A stretch of DNA of 64,000 bases from Trileptium ribeirensis. Taxonomy: Eukaryota; Nematoda; Enoplea; Enoplida; Thoracostomopsidae. Of the stretch, positions 33,726 through 44,325 are shown piece by piece. The stretch spans positions 62,001-126,000 of the forward strand of contig JASANE010018398.1 of NCBI GenBank assembly GCA_030248225.1, in the 5' to 3' direction. The position numbers and the translations under genes were made by a program. The notes under the pieces were generated by a model. That model saw only the letters and a program-made list of their open reading frames with translations. It did not search any database and had not been told where the DNA came from. Position 1 is the stretch's first letter; each line of letters opens with the position of its first letter.

Positions 33726-34821
33726 CAGACTATTGACCACCCGTGCCTCGTCCGAAGAGGAACTTGTTTTCCTAGAGGACGACGAATTATTCGCTGCTCC
33801 TACCCGTGATCTGCGCCGTGGACCTCGACAAGGTATGTTCACCAGACAATTAAACACAATGAATGCAGGCAATACGCCGTTACTCATCAACGCAACCATA
33901 CTCGGCACTCCCGTCACGACACTTGTAGACACAGGAGCTGATGTCTCAATCATGTCCCAAGCCCTAGCCGCCCGCTTAGGTCTAGTACCCAGAGACACCA
34001 CCCGCATAGTATCGGCGACACAACAGGAACTGACAATTAGTGGAGTGGTGAAAGCACCAATTACAATAGGCTCGCTAAGCACCCCATGCGACTTCCAAGT
34101 AACTACCGACACACCATACGAATGTATCTTGGGTACCGACTTTATGGCTTTACTACCGTACGTAGCCATAAATTTCAAGGACCGTTGTTTGGATTTATCA
34201 AACGGAACTGAGAACTGTTCCGCGCCCTTCGCCGACCAAGGAGACTATCGACCGCCCGTCATTAACGTAGTATCCAGGAAATACACACAGATACCGCCGA
34301 ACACAGAGCTATTCCTCAATGCGATCCCCGAGATCACTCAGCCGCCCACTGGCCAAGCACTATTCGTACCAGACCCTTTCATTAGGGACATCGCCATCGC
34401 ACATGCCCTAGTGCTCACTGGTCAATGCATGATTCCAGTAACAATGATGAACTTTGGAAACTTACCAGTTGCAATACACGCCGGACAAACCATAGGACAC
34501 ATCGAGATGCTTGACGACAATGAGGTTGAGCTCTTATACGACAGCAACAAGCGCCTGCTCCAACTCGGACCTCCCCAACACGCCAAACAATGTAACCGCA
34601 TAGGAGTTACACGCGACAATGTAGTACAGGTCATTAACGACCAGAAGAAGACAATCGACACGGAACGCTCCATACAGGTATTAGGCAAAATTGATTTTGG
34701 ACAGACCACACTTAACCCTTATGAACTAAAACAATTGAAAACCACTATCTCCGAAAACGCCGACATATTCAGCGTGCACCCATTCGACTTCGCTTGGCAC
34801 ATTCTCTTCGCGAATCCTTGA
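33664..34821 (+). CDS. pol: Aspartic protease region of pol
   Basis: A frame open from after a TAG at 33,661 to a stop at 34,821. The active-site triplet Asp-Thr-Gly is at 33,928 (VDTGADVSIMS), with a later ILGTDFM block that closes the retropepsin fold. It would cleave the polyproteins. A further beta-rich part (about 34,280-34,520) and an EELKQ-type pre-RT segment follow. There is no ATG before the protease until 33,835. The frame overlaps the env end by about 60 bases, shifted +1, so translation would need recoding from env, splicing or a lost start. At the 3' end the typical pre-RT block is missing and the frame runs into a stop just as RT opens in the next frame, which suggests a small deletion at 34,790-34,820. 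Confidence 0.85.
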   Translation: MVPSGTPRVSVVSNCAPRRSNRLLTTRASSEEELVFLEDDELFAAPTRDLRRGPRQGMFTRQLNTMNAGNTPLLINATILGTPVTTLVDTGADVSIMSQALAARLGLVPRDTTRIVSATQQELTISGVVKAPITIGSLSTPCDFQVTTDTPYECILGTDFMALLPYVAINFKDRCLDLSNGTENCSAPFADQGDYRPPVINVVSRKYTQIPPNTELFLNAIPEITQPPTGQALFVPDPFIRDIAIAHALVLTGQCMIPVTMMNFGNLPVAIHAGQTIGHIEMLDDNEVELLYDSNKRLLQLGPPQHAKQCNRIGVTRDNVVQVINDQKKTIDTERSIQVLGKIDFGQTTLNPYELKQLKTTISENADIFSVHPFDFAWHILFANP

Positions 34822-37800
34822 GGGAAGAGCTAAACAACATGGTAGAAGCAGGCCTTATAACACCATCTGATTCACCATGGGGTTCCCCCATAGTGTACGT
34901 CACTAAGAGTGACGGGACTTTACGCTTTTGCGTTGACTTTCGTAAGCTCAACGTAGTCGCCGAAAGCGACTTGTACACGTTACCCCGCATAGACGACATA
35001 TTAGGATGCCTGCGAAACACCAAATTCATGTCAAGCCTGGACCTTAACAAAGGATTTTGGCAAATAGAATTAGATCCTGAAACCATGGAAAAGACTTCCT
35101 TTGTTACTGTCCACGGACAGTACGAATACAATGTTCTACCTTTCGGGTTAAACTCTTCTCCAGGCGTCTTCCAAAGGTGTATGTCAATCATTTTAAAAGG
35201 TTTAGAATGGGAGAGATGCCTCATTTACATAGACGACATATTAGTTTTCTCACCCACATTTGAACAACACCTAGCAGATCTCATTACAGTCTTCGATAGA
35301 TTTCGTAAGGCTAATCTCAAACTAAAACCCTCCAAATGCCAATTCGGACAGAAACAATTAAAATACCTGGGACATATTATCAGCTCTGAAGGAGTTAAAC
35401 CCGACCCCGAGAAAACAGCCGCAATCGATAACTACAAAAGACCTGAAACACTCAAACAATTACAGAGCTTCTTAGGACTTGTAGGCTACTACCACAAATT
35501 CATACCACACTATTCCGAAATCTGCGAACCACTCAATGCCCTCCGATGCAAGGACAACGAATTTAAGTGGACACCGCAATGCGAGGAAGCATTCAGCAAA
35601 CTACGCAAAGCCCTAGTACAAGAACCACTACTCATCTACCCGGACTTTTCCAAACCATTCATACTACAAACGGACGCTTCAGGGTACGGTTTAGGAGCCG
35701 TCCTCTCCCAAAAGACCGATAAAGGGACGTTACCTATCGCTTACGCTAGCAAATCCCTAGTAGATTATCAACGCCGATACCCCGCTATTGAGACCGAAGC
35801 CCTTGCTATTAGATGGGCCGCTCTACATTTTAGGCATTACTTGCTTGGACATGAATTTCATGTCGAGACTGATCATAAGCCACTTAAGGCACTATTCGAG
35901 AGACCACCGAGAAATTCACGCCTAGCCCAATGGCGTAATGAGTTACTCATGGATTTCGGTGGTTTCAATATTGAATGTCGTCCTGGTAAGGTCAATGCCA
36001 ACGCAGACGGACTTTCACGCGATCCCCGACATGACGTGGACTTCTCCGACTCTGCTTACGAAGCCGAATATGACGCACAAGACCATACTCGAATGGTTGC
36101 TGTAGCCGTGAAAGAACAGGATTATGGCAAGGGCAAAGCTCCTGCCAAACCACCGCGGAGACTTCCTACTGAAGAAGCTTGGAAACGACTTACGCGACAG
36201 TTAATGGGACTTCCCCCAGACGCGCCCGTTAACCTCCCACCCGAGTACGTTAGGGAATGCTCCTACCGTATGTTCGGAGGACCAGGATATCATCCACTAC
36301 CGGACCCTACGCGCTTTATTTTCTGTGGAGACATCGACGACCCATGGCCTGAAGGAGTCGAGGTGCCCGGGAGGCGCTCGACTGCCCCCGGACCAACGAC
36401 CGCTCCTGGACCGCCGACTGAACCAGCCCCAACCCGAGAACCTGCAAGTGACTCAACCCCCGGACCTTCATCAGCCCCTGATCCATTCGTAAGACCTACG
36501 CTGCCACAAGAACCCCCAACTGCTCCGACACCGCCTGCCCCCGGCGCGGCAAGCGAAAGCTCAACCCGTGCCACTGCTGGTACACCTGCCCCCACTAGAC
36601 CCCGGACATTACCAACAACAGCTAGGAAAAGATATGGTGGTTTACCAGAAGTCGAGGAATTCGATACTTTAATTAAGGTCGCTTACGCATGTGGGCCTCG
36701 AGTACGACTACAACGCCCTGAGCAGGTATACGATACTGGTGAACACATATACCTACCACACTTCCAACAGTATGAAGGACGAAATCTCCTCAATTACATA
36801 CCTTACATCCAACGTAGAGACAAACAATTTGGACCCATATGGTGGTACCTACATACTCGACAACCACCAGCTGACGAAAAGGCAGCTACTACTCTCAAAT
36901 TAGAAGCCCATCACTACCGTATTTGCCCTGACACAGCCATTCTTTACTTGCATCCCATCATTCCTAACGACCACAGACCTAAATTATGCGTACCTCGACT
37001 GCTTATACGACAGATACTCAAACACGAACACGACACCCTATTCGGTGGACACCCAGGTAGGGATCGTCTACTAAGCAAGCTCAAACAATTCTACTATTGG
37101 GAAACCATGGGTAAGGACGTCGACGAATACGTAAAACGGTGCGTGCTTTGCCAGCGATCCCGAAATTTACCACAAAACGTTCGAGCCGCGCTCGGAGATT
37201 ACCCGCTGGCTAGCGCTCCTATGCACCGCATGTTCGTCGACATATTGGACACCCGGGTTCTGTCCCGAAAAGGAAATCGGTACGTTATTGCCTTCATTGA
37301 CCAATTCACCAAATTAGTCATTGCCACTGCTCTGCCTGACCAAACAGCTAAGAGTGTAGCTCGAGTTTTCGTCGAAGACGTAGTGTGCCACTATGACGCT
37401 CCCGAGGAACTCGTTTCCGACCGAGGAGGATGCTTTATTTCAGAAGTCATGGAAGCCCTATGCGCTAGGTTACACATCTTTAAGCGAGAAACCTTGAGTT
37501 ACAATCCGAAAGCCAACGGAGAAATCGAACGTTTCAAGCGCACCCTACTATTCCTCTTAAGAGTAGCTTTACCCGAGAATGATCATACTACATGGAACGA
37601 AGTTCTACCCTACTGCATAATGTCCTACAATTCCGCAGTACACGCTTCTACACATTACCCACCTTTCATGCTCATGCACGGGTTCCAACCCCGAGTACCG
37701 GGTGGAATCGAGACACAGGCTGATTGGGGACGCTATCCTGGAGCAGAAGCGTATCGCACTAACGTACAACGATGGTTAGCCACGATTCGAGATCGAGCCT

Positions 37801-37982
37801 ATCGCTCCATGGAGTCCGCTAAAGAATATAGGAAAGGTTATTACAATCGTAAACTCAAGGTCCCAGACTACCGAGTTAACGATCATGTATGGGTCTACCG
37901 ATATTATACAACACCTGGATTATCACGCAAACTAGAACGCAGATGGTGCGGACCGTACCAAATCACTAAGATAATGCTACCC
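34794..37982 (+). CDS. pol: Reverse transcriptase, RNase H and integrase
   Basis: 1,063 codons. RT begins near ELNNMVEAGLI and holds LNKGFWQIELD and the catalytic YIDD at 35,226. RNase H follows with LQTDASGYGLGAVLSQ near 35,673. An insert of about 280 residues (36,060-36,900), with a Pro/Thr/Ala-rich core, separates it from integrase. Integrase has its HHCC zinc module (HDTLFGGH and CVLC, about 37,025-37,152), the catalytic residues Asp 37,239, Asp 37,419 and Glu 37,521, and the start of a GPY/F module. All catalytic residues are present. It would copy the RNA to DNA and insert it. A TGA at 37,983 cuts off the end of the GPY/F module, whose last part (VVHINR) is readable beyond it in the same frame. 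There is no in-frame ATG at the start. Confidence 0.93.
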
Positions 37983-37985
37983 TGA

Positions 37986-39587
37986 ATCTGTGTCAAACTC
38001 CCCGGACAACCCAATGCCTCTGACCACGTAGTCCATATCAATCGCACCAAACCGTGTTACCGACCACTGAGTAGCTTTCCGGACATGGCCGATTTACTGA
38101 AAGCTGTGCCTCCCGCATACATTGAGGCCGCGCTACAACAACCAAGAGAAACTATTCTTGCCGATAAATATTTCGCTAGGGAACTACAGGCTGCCGATCC
38201 GGAGGCAGTCGACCGGCTGCGCCAAGATATCGACGGTGCATCCGATACAACTAGCGTGGAGTTCGGTGATCCTAATCTAGTATACACGCAAGCCCAGGCT
38301 GACATACACCGTGCCGTAGTGGAACAATTAGCCATTCAGGCCCCAGCTCAAGGTTCATCCGGAGCTCCGCAACAAAACAGGTTACCTGCTTGTGATCCCG
38401 ATAGAACTCCCGACACTGAATGGCCCGCTATCTCGCAGGAACTCGCTACACAAGACCCTGCTAAGTTGCCTTACGCGCTCGATAAACCCCCGGGTTCATT
38501 CTCGCCGGAATACGGACAACATACTGCCCCAGTTACCATACTGGAACAAGAGCGATCCGTCAGAATTGAGGAACCAACAAGACCTTTAGCTTTGCCACGC
38601 TCAGGCAATGGCCGTTCGCTACGACCATTTAATGTCAACGACTTAGGCCTCGTGGAACTACTCGCTTCACAAGACCCGGATGAGTCTTCGCCCTATACTA
38701 CCGAACCTGCTGTATCTTCAACTTCAGCCGTAGAACACGCAGTCCAGACCTCGCCGCTTACGCCTGCCCAACGCCGCGCCGCAGCCGCTACTCAAACCTA
38801 CCGCAGTCCCCATTCACAACGCTTAGTCACCGACTCGGATAAACCACTGGTACCGTACCGCCCCCACCGCGAGCCTCCTGAGCTTCACGAAATGCGATAT
38901 CCCAAACCTCGACACGCTTATTTCGCTCCACCTGCTCCGCTCCCACACACGCCGTTAATGCCTTTAGGATTCGAAGCTACATTAGAGGAGTATACTCCGG
39001 ACAAATGGATTACACCATACTCGACACCTCCTAGACCACCACCTACGCAATCCGCCCCAGTTTATAGCCAACCTCCCGTAGAACCAGCTCCAACTCGAAA
39101 ACCCGTACCTAAACCACGACAGAAATCAGTTAAAACCCCCACACCGGCTCGCGAACCAGCGCCTTCTGTAGATTCTGAGGATACATCACCCGAAACTGTG
39201 GAATCCCCAACACCACCGCATCGGTGGACAGTCCCACCCTTACTCTCACCCCTCGCGGAACGTAAAACTAGGACACCACCTCAGCATTGGATAACCCCAG
39301 TTGCGTTATCACCCCTACCGGAACAAGAGACTGGTACCCCTCAGGTTTCTTCCTTTGGTCGCTGGACCACTAGAAAACAAAACCAACAAGCAGAATGGGA
39401 ATGGGCATTAGAAGAAAGGAAAAGAATCAAAGATGAAGAGGCCCGTGCTCGCGGAGAACTTCAGGACGCAACCGATTTAGTAGAATATTTAGCAGGACCT
39501 ATCATACAGCACCCACCCTCGGAGGCCCAAACGGCCGCCGACGACATAGTGGCAGAATTTGTTGAAAGTTTGACTAGGAGACAGTGA
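37986..39587 (+). CDS. Proline-rich extension after integrase
   Basis: The integrase frame continues past the TGA at 37,983 to a stop at 39,587. The first 33 codons complete the integrase C-terminus; an ATG at 38,085 could start a separate 500-residue protein. The first 100 residues look folded and acidic (LLKAVPPAYIEAAL, DPEAVDRLRQDI). The middle is extremely rich in Pro, Thr and Ala. A 20-22 residue repeat occurs twice (RWTVPPLLSPLAERKTRTPP and the related HWITPVALSPLPEQETG). The C-terminus is a charged helix (EWEWALEERKRIKDEEARAR) likely to be coiled coil. No family was recognised. It may be a fused tail of pol or an accessory protein. Confidence 0.65.
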   Translation: MCVKLPGQPNASDHVVHINRTKPCYRPLSSFPDMADLLKAVPPAYIEAALQQPRETILADKYFARELQAADPEAVDRLRQDIDGASDTTSVEFGDPNLVYTQAQADIHRAVVEQLAIQAPAQGSSGAPQQNRLPACDPDRTPDTEWPAISQELATQDPAKLPYALDKPPGSFSPEYGQHTAPVTILEQERSVRIEEPTRPLALPRSGNGRSLRPFNVNDLGLVELLASQDPDESSPYTTEPAVSSTSAVEHAVQTSPLTPAQRRAAAATQTYRSPHSQRLVTDSDKPLVPYRPHREPPELHEMRYPKPRHAYFAPPAPLPHTPLMPLGFEATLEEYTPDKWITPYSTPPRPPPTQSAPVYSQPPVEPAPTRKPVPKPRQKSVKTPTPAREPAPSVDSEDTSPETVESPTPPHRWTVPPLLSPLAERKTRTPPQHWITPVALSPLPEQETGTPQVSSFGRWTTRKQNQQAEWEWALEERKRIKDEEARARGELQDATDLVEYLAGPIIQHPPSEAQTAADDIVAEFVESLTRRQ

Positions 39588-40533
39588 AGAAAAGGAAAGA
39601 GGTACGAAAGAGTCACTCCGACCCACCGAATTTTCGGAGGGCGGCGAAGCCAAACGATTTCGAAGACGAGCCGTCCCCACGGCTAGCGAGACAACTTCAA
39701 CCATAGGCGAATCAACCCAGGGTTAAATCAATCTTCGGGCGAGGAAGAAGGCGCCGCCGCGCAGCGCATCCTCCGCCATAAAAGGGACTCTAGCTCGACC
39801 TGCCCGCGCTAAAGCTCAACCGCATGTTAGTTGGGAAGACTGGGACGACGAAATTCCTCTGAGTCAACTGTTACCGGGACCTAGTCGAAGACCCCGCTTT
39901 GAACTCGACCCTTCTACTGAGGAAAGTGAGGGTTCCCCTGAGTTGGGACCTTCTGGTGAGGAGAGCGGGGATAGGACAGAGCCTCCCCAACCCACTCGAC
40001 GACAACCACATCGTCAGGCTAGGGACCGCCACCGAGTGTATACGGACTATGTATGTACCACACGGACCAGAAGCTCGAGTGGTAATCCCGCGTATGATTC
40101 CCCGAGAGCCTGCTCCCCGACCACCTGCCCCAGTCAGGCAAACTGTGCCTTTTGCTCCACCGACTCGACATCGTGACCCTGTCATGCCCATGAACCCTCC
40201 AGCCAGGAGAGTTCGTGCCCAGCACGACATGTTCGAACCTTTTAGGGACATCTTTGACGACCAGGACATTGAAGACATGTTAGCCGCTCACCCTGATTTA
40301 GAACCGGACGAGGAGAACGGACAACGACAACTACGACCTGAAGACATTGGACTGGAGGTAGTTCGACCTCCCAGACAACCCCCTCGGGGAAGACGATATT
40401 AGCACTAACGCCAGTCCTCGAACTCGAGCTCTCGCCACAAACGCCCACAAGAACCGCCACTAATGGCGATGAATATTATTGCAGGAAATACCAACCGTCA
40501 AATCAACAAAATGAACAAAACCCGCAGCCGCGT
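39588..40533 (+). pseudogene. Broken coding region between the proline-rich ORF and NADAR
   Basis: Protein-like sequence continues but changes frame more than once. From 39,779 the frame starting at 39,943 minus multiples of three reads VSWEDWDDEIPLSQLLPG and an acidic Ser/Pro tract. From about 40,050 to 40,402 a second frame reads EPFRDIFDDQDIEDMLAAHP and ends RGRRY. Stops in each frame outside these spans show real breaks. It is probably one low-complexity linker joining the upstream ORF to the NADAR module. No motif was identified. Confidence 0.5.
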
Positions 40534-40990
40534 ATGCCATTCTACACCATCAACTACGCCGCTCCTATCGAAACATTTCTATCGAAAGGCACACGTTGGC
40601 CAGAATTATCAAATATGGCTCCGTTGGGTCAAACAATCACGCAGTACCCAATCGAATACTCCTCAACGGAGCAGGGCTATCAGCTCCTCGTCACCTACTT
40701 ATTTGACGAGGATCAAGCCAGACAAGACATCTCCGATCTCAAGTTGGGAGCTCGAGACATCAAATTTGTCTCCCGGAGAAACAAGGCAAAATTCCTTGAT
40801 CCCGAAACGACGGAGCGCCTTCGCCCTGCCTTACCGCACCTCATGCGAACGGTGCTCCTCGAAAAATTCAAAATTCCAAAATTCCAACATGTCCTGCTCG
40901 CCACCGGCCAGGCCCAACTGCTTGAGGCGAACCGCTCGGATTCTTTTTGGGAATCGGTCTTGACCGGAAGACATCGTCTTAGGCCGCCGT
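40534..40990 (+). pseudogene. NADAR domain (YbiA/RibX-type N-glycosidase family), first part
   Basis: From an ATG at 40,534 the frame encodes the hallmarks of the NADAR family: ELSNMAP, then YSSTEQGYQ at about 40,657-40,680, FDEDQARQDI, LMRTVLLEKFKIPKFQ, LLATGQAQLLEA, and SDSFW near 40,945. Family members cleave N-glycosidic bonds of ADP-ribose-type or riboflavin-pathway compounds and appear in bacteria, phages and some eukaryotic viruses. After SDSFW the expected Gly-Ile-Gly segment is readable only in another frame, and the final N-V-M-G-R-L-L helix only in a third (41,003 on), so this copy has at least two frame breaks. The frame nominally runs on to 41,094. It sits 3' of pol, where retroviruses often keep accessory genes. 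Confidence 0.82.
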
Positions 40991-41626
40991 CCACGGCCAT
41001 GTCACAACGTCATGGGCCGCCTTTTAGAAGAAATACGGACCTTCATCCGTCACGGAATTGCCAACTGGCCCAAAGTTCTTATTCTGGGCGATAATATGGC
41101 CGCACCGCTGGTGAAGATGGCAGCTTCAAAGGGATGGTTTGCCATCGCTTGGCCCGGTGCCACCATGCAATTCCTGATCCGTCTGGCGACGTGTATTGCG
41201 ACGCCTCAGACCGAGACTATCGTGATACTTGGCGGATATAGGGCCGCCCTTCGGTCCAAATCATTCGAAGGTCGTCTTTTGGACACACCAAGCAAGGTTA
41301 TGCGCCGTGTGCGCCGGCACATTTGTTCGTTCGATTACCTCTTGAACGATGGAGCGCAAGCAATCATTGCGCCACCTCCACCAGCCTGGGACGTTGGACA
41401 AGATGACGTGGGCACGTGGACTAAAGAATTCACCCAATTGTTCCAAGACATTAAGCGCCAATTTCCCGACCGAGCGCAAAAGTCCGTAATGCTCCACTAC
41501 CAGCCGGAACTATTAGAAACAAATGCCTGGGAGACAGGTCCCAGCGACAATCCACCCGCGGAACCCCAAATCACGGAGCCATATGTTGGCTTCCTTCGCC
41601 AATGGGTGGAAAAGCAAATCTCGTAA
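40991..41626 (+). pseudogene. End of NADAR plus SGNH-hydrolase-like domain
   Basis: The frame open to 41,626 (ATG at 41,012) begins with HNVMGRLLEEIR, the last helix of NADAR. It then continues into a second domain of about 190 residues: KVLILGDNMAAPL, AWPGATMQFL, TIVILGGYRAAL, and AQAIIAPPPPAWD. This order of strand-GDS, PGAT, GGxxD-like and late beta strand resembles SGNH/GDSL hydrolases. However, the catalytic serine is Asn (GDN at about 41,088) and no clear C-terminal Asp-X-X-His was seen, so catalysis is doubtful. It may be an inactive or binding version, or an unrelated alpha/beta fold. It is fused or closely coupled to NADAR. Confidence 0.55.
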
Positions 41627-42300
41627 TGAAAAATGAGATCTCAAGAAAAGGGAATAAATATGGGACAATGATATAGGGATTATGAACCTAGGATTGCACA
41701 GTGTATATTTGCTACAACAAGATGTATATAGCCATTCATGTCGTTATATTATCGTGTGTCTATCAATGTATGTATGCTATATCAAAAAGGGAGATTTTGG
41801 CCATAAAAGCACCCCAAATAAACCTTTCAAACCCAGGTAAAAAGTCATTTTTCCCCTTAAAATATAGGAGGAGGACTTAGAGTCGAGTTTCGGGATCACC
41901 ATATCAATAAAGTACAGCCAACATCCGTCACAAAAATAATTTGTCGACCAGATAAACTAAGCCAAAAGCAATAATCGTTCGTGTAACACTTAGTGATACA
42001 CTATCTGTATATACCGGTTAATTTATTTTGGGGTTTTTCTCTTCTTTTCCTTCTTGGGTCCTCTGGTATCAGTCTTCCTGCACATCCTCCTTTTTGACAG
42101 GGGATCCCGACAGGGATCCCGAAGTAAGAGAGAAAATGGTGACAATAAAACGGACACATACAGCCGTTATTTTAAACCCGTATATCTAAGTCCGAAAATT
42201 TCCATTTAAAATTATAAGAGATGTAACAGGGCCGCTTCGGCCCTGTCACGAGCATTTCAGGATCATCGTACTCAAAACCGTAGCGGGAAGCGTTGGCACA
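41627..42300 (+). other. 3' untranslated region before the 3' LTR
   Basis: No ORF. It holds purine-rich runs (AAAAAGGGAGA near 41,785 and ATAGGAGGAGGA near 41,865), a tandem GGGATCCCGA pair near 42,103-42,122, and a perfect 9-base hairpin ACAGGGCCG-CTT-CGGCCCTGT at 42,226-42,246. A typical polypurine tract immediately before 42,301 is not obvious. Confidence 0.5.
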
Positions 42301-42325
42301 TGACCGTTGGCATAAATATTATATA

Positions 42326-42690
42326 CCGTTTTGTTTTACCGTTTTGTATAAAAAATCGCATACCGTTTTGTATGAAATATCGCATACCGTTTTGTATAAA
42401 AATATCGTTTACCGTTTTGTATAAAATACCGTTTACCGTTTTGTATAAAACATCGCATACCGTTTTGTATAAAATATCGTTTACCGTTTTGTATAAAATA
42501 TCGTTTACCGTTTTGTATAAAATATCGTTTACCGTTTTGTATAAAATATCGCATGCCGTTTTGTATAAAAAAATATCGTTTACCGTTTTGTATAAAAATA
42601 TCGTTTACCGTTTTGTATAAGAATATCATATACCGTTCTGTATATAACTGTTGTATACCGTTTTGTACAAAAGTGTTGTATACTGTTTGT
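42326..42690. repeat. 24-base minisatellite in the 3' LTR
   Basis: About 13 near-perfect copies of ACCGTTTTGTATAAAATATC followed by GTTT or GCAT, then about three more diverged units. Only the diverged ones exist in the 5' LTR (18,842-18,900). Because 24 is a multiple of three, the array is open on both strands, giving repetitive chance ORFs. Confidence 0.9.
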
Positions 42691-44252
42691 ATTAATTGCC
42701 GCAATTGACCATCGGGACGCGTGTTGTGTGAGGTACGATGAACAGAATAAAGAAATCAGGTTGATCCAGCCGATTTAGGATACTGAACCCCACGCTCCGC
42801 ACCGACAGAGTAAGCATCACGCTGGAACCACAACCAGCAGCCGCTACGCGTTAAAACCGTGACGGTTACGACCGTCCGGAAATAGGAGGCCCCTGACTGC
42901 ACGTTCAAGAAAACAAGTTTGATAAGACCGAAATCAAAAATATTAACTTTACTTGGTTTTAGCAATGTACTGAGTAATGGTCACGGAAAACAGCAAGTCA
43001 AAATAAGCGGAAATCACACTTTTGGTAGTCTTCGCAAGCATGCGGAACGACGGATGCCGGGTTAATTTGAAGGCTCGCCACCGTCTACGGTACCAGGATC
43101 CGGAAAATAACTAGAGCAGGTTGGTAGGACACTTTGGGAGTTATGGTCGGCCATCCAAAACCGCCCCGGACAACGCCGAAAATTCGCCTGTAATACGTAG
43201 AGACAATCGCTACTTACGCTAGGTAGGATTGTCGCCGTGGAACCCGGACTATCACTTTCCATGTAGTTAGGACATATCATATATAAAGTATGTCATGTAT
43301 CTATTTATGTGTGTGCCCTGTGGACAACTTTTAGGCAAAACCGCCTTGTTTCTGTAGCCTATTGCAGTATGCAACCAATACAAAACCCACTTTCCGATGT
43401 CCCCGTCGCCATACCCCGCGTCAGAACCGGCGCATGCGACCCCTCGTTTTGTTCATCGCGACTAGTGGAGTCCAACAATATGCGTCGAACCTTCGCCCGA
43501 ACCCTTGCTGACCCGCGGCAGTCACTCAAAGATGCCTAGAAAGCGGCTGCCGACCGCTGATTGGCACCGATAATTCAAGATTTTTCGCTCCACTTTAAAA
43601 TGGGCGAACCGCCCCTCATTGGATTTGTCTCGATGAGGCATTTCCAAAAATACCCGGCGGGTCTCGATCCGCCGCACCGTTAACCCGGACGACCAACAAA
43701 CGCGCCCACACCGTAGTCATCACTCTCCCTAATAGCCGCGATTTTAGTACCGTTTTTACCCCTGCCGCCCTAGTAGCGATATCACCCCTCATTTAAATCG
43801 CCATTGGACGGTGAGTCCAACGATACCCGGCGGGCGCCGCTCCGCCCATCCGTTAGCGCAGGAGAGCCCGCTAAAACTCCCCATACTAATATACATCGGT
43901 ACCCATGTGAGGGTCCCGACCCGCTTCTATGTCTACCCCCTTTTGTTTGGTATCAATCGACCCCGTTTTCCGTCCTGGGATCGAATCTGACCCCAGCCCC
44001 TCGAAAATCGTCCCGGATTCCCCTTGCCCCGCTTCCCTTCCCACACCCGCCTCGTGTCCTCGCTGTCCTTTCGCTTTTGTCCTCGTCCTCTCTCTAACCG
44101 ACGTTTCTGGTCGGTTTTCTTCTTTGTCGTCGTTGTTGTTGTTGTTTTTGGTGTGTTATGAGTATGTATTTATCCTGAGCGACCTTTCTGTCGCTCAGGA
44201 CGCCAATGTGTCTACTGTGTGTAGTATGGGTATGTCTGTGTGTCTATGTGTT

Positions 44253-44325
44253 TATATATATGTATATATTATATATATATAAGAACTGCATAGTTCTTAT
44301 ATATATATATATATATAATATATAA
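44253..44325. repeat. AT-rich hairpin unique to the 3' LTR
   Basis: The two AT-rich arms meet at ATAAGAACT-GCAT-AGTTCTTAT. The 5' LTR has only the left arm (ends AAGAACTGCATACATATA near 21,040), so the right arm arose as an inverted copy after the LTRs separated or was lost from the 5' LTR. Confidence 0.6.

Noticed and set aside
42300..42704. Repetitive ORFs on both strands of the 24-base array
   Set aside because: The unit length is a multiple of three and lacks stops, so open frames arise automatically.
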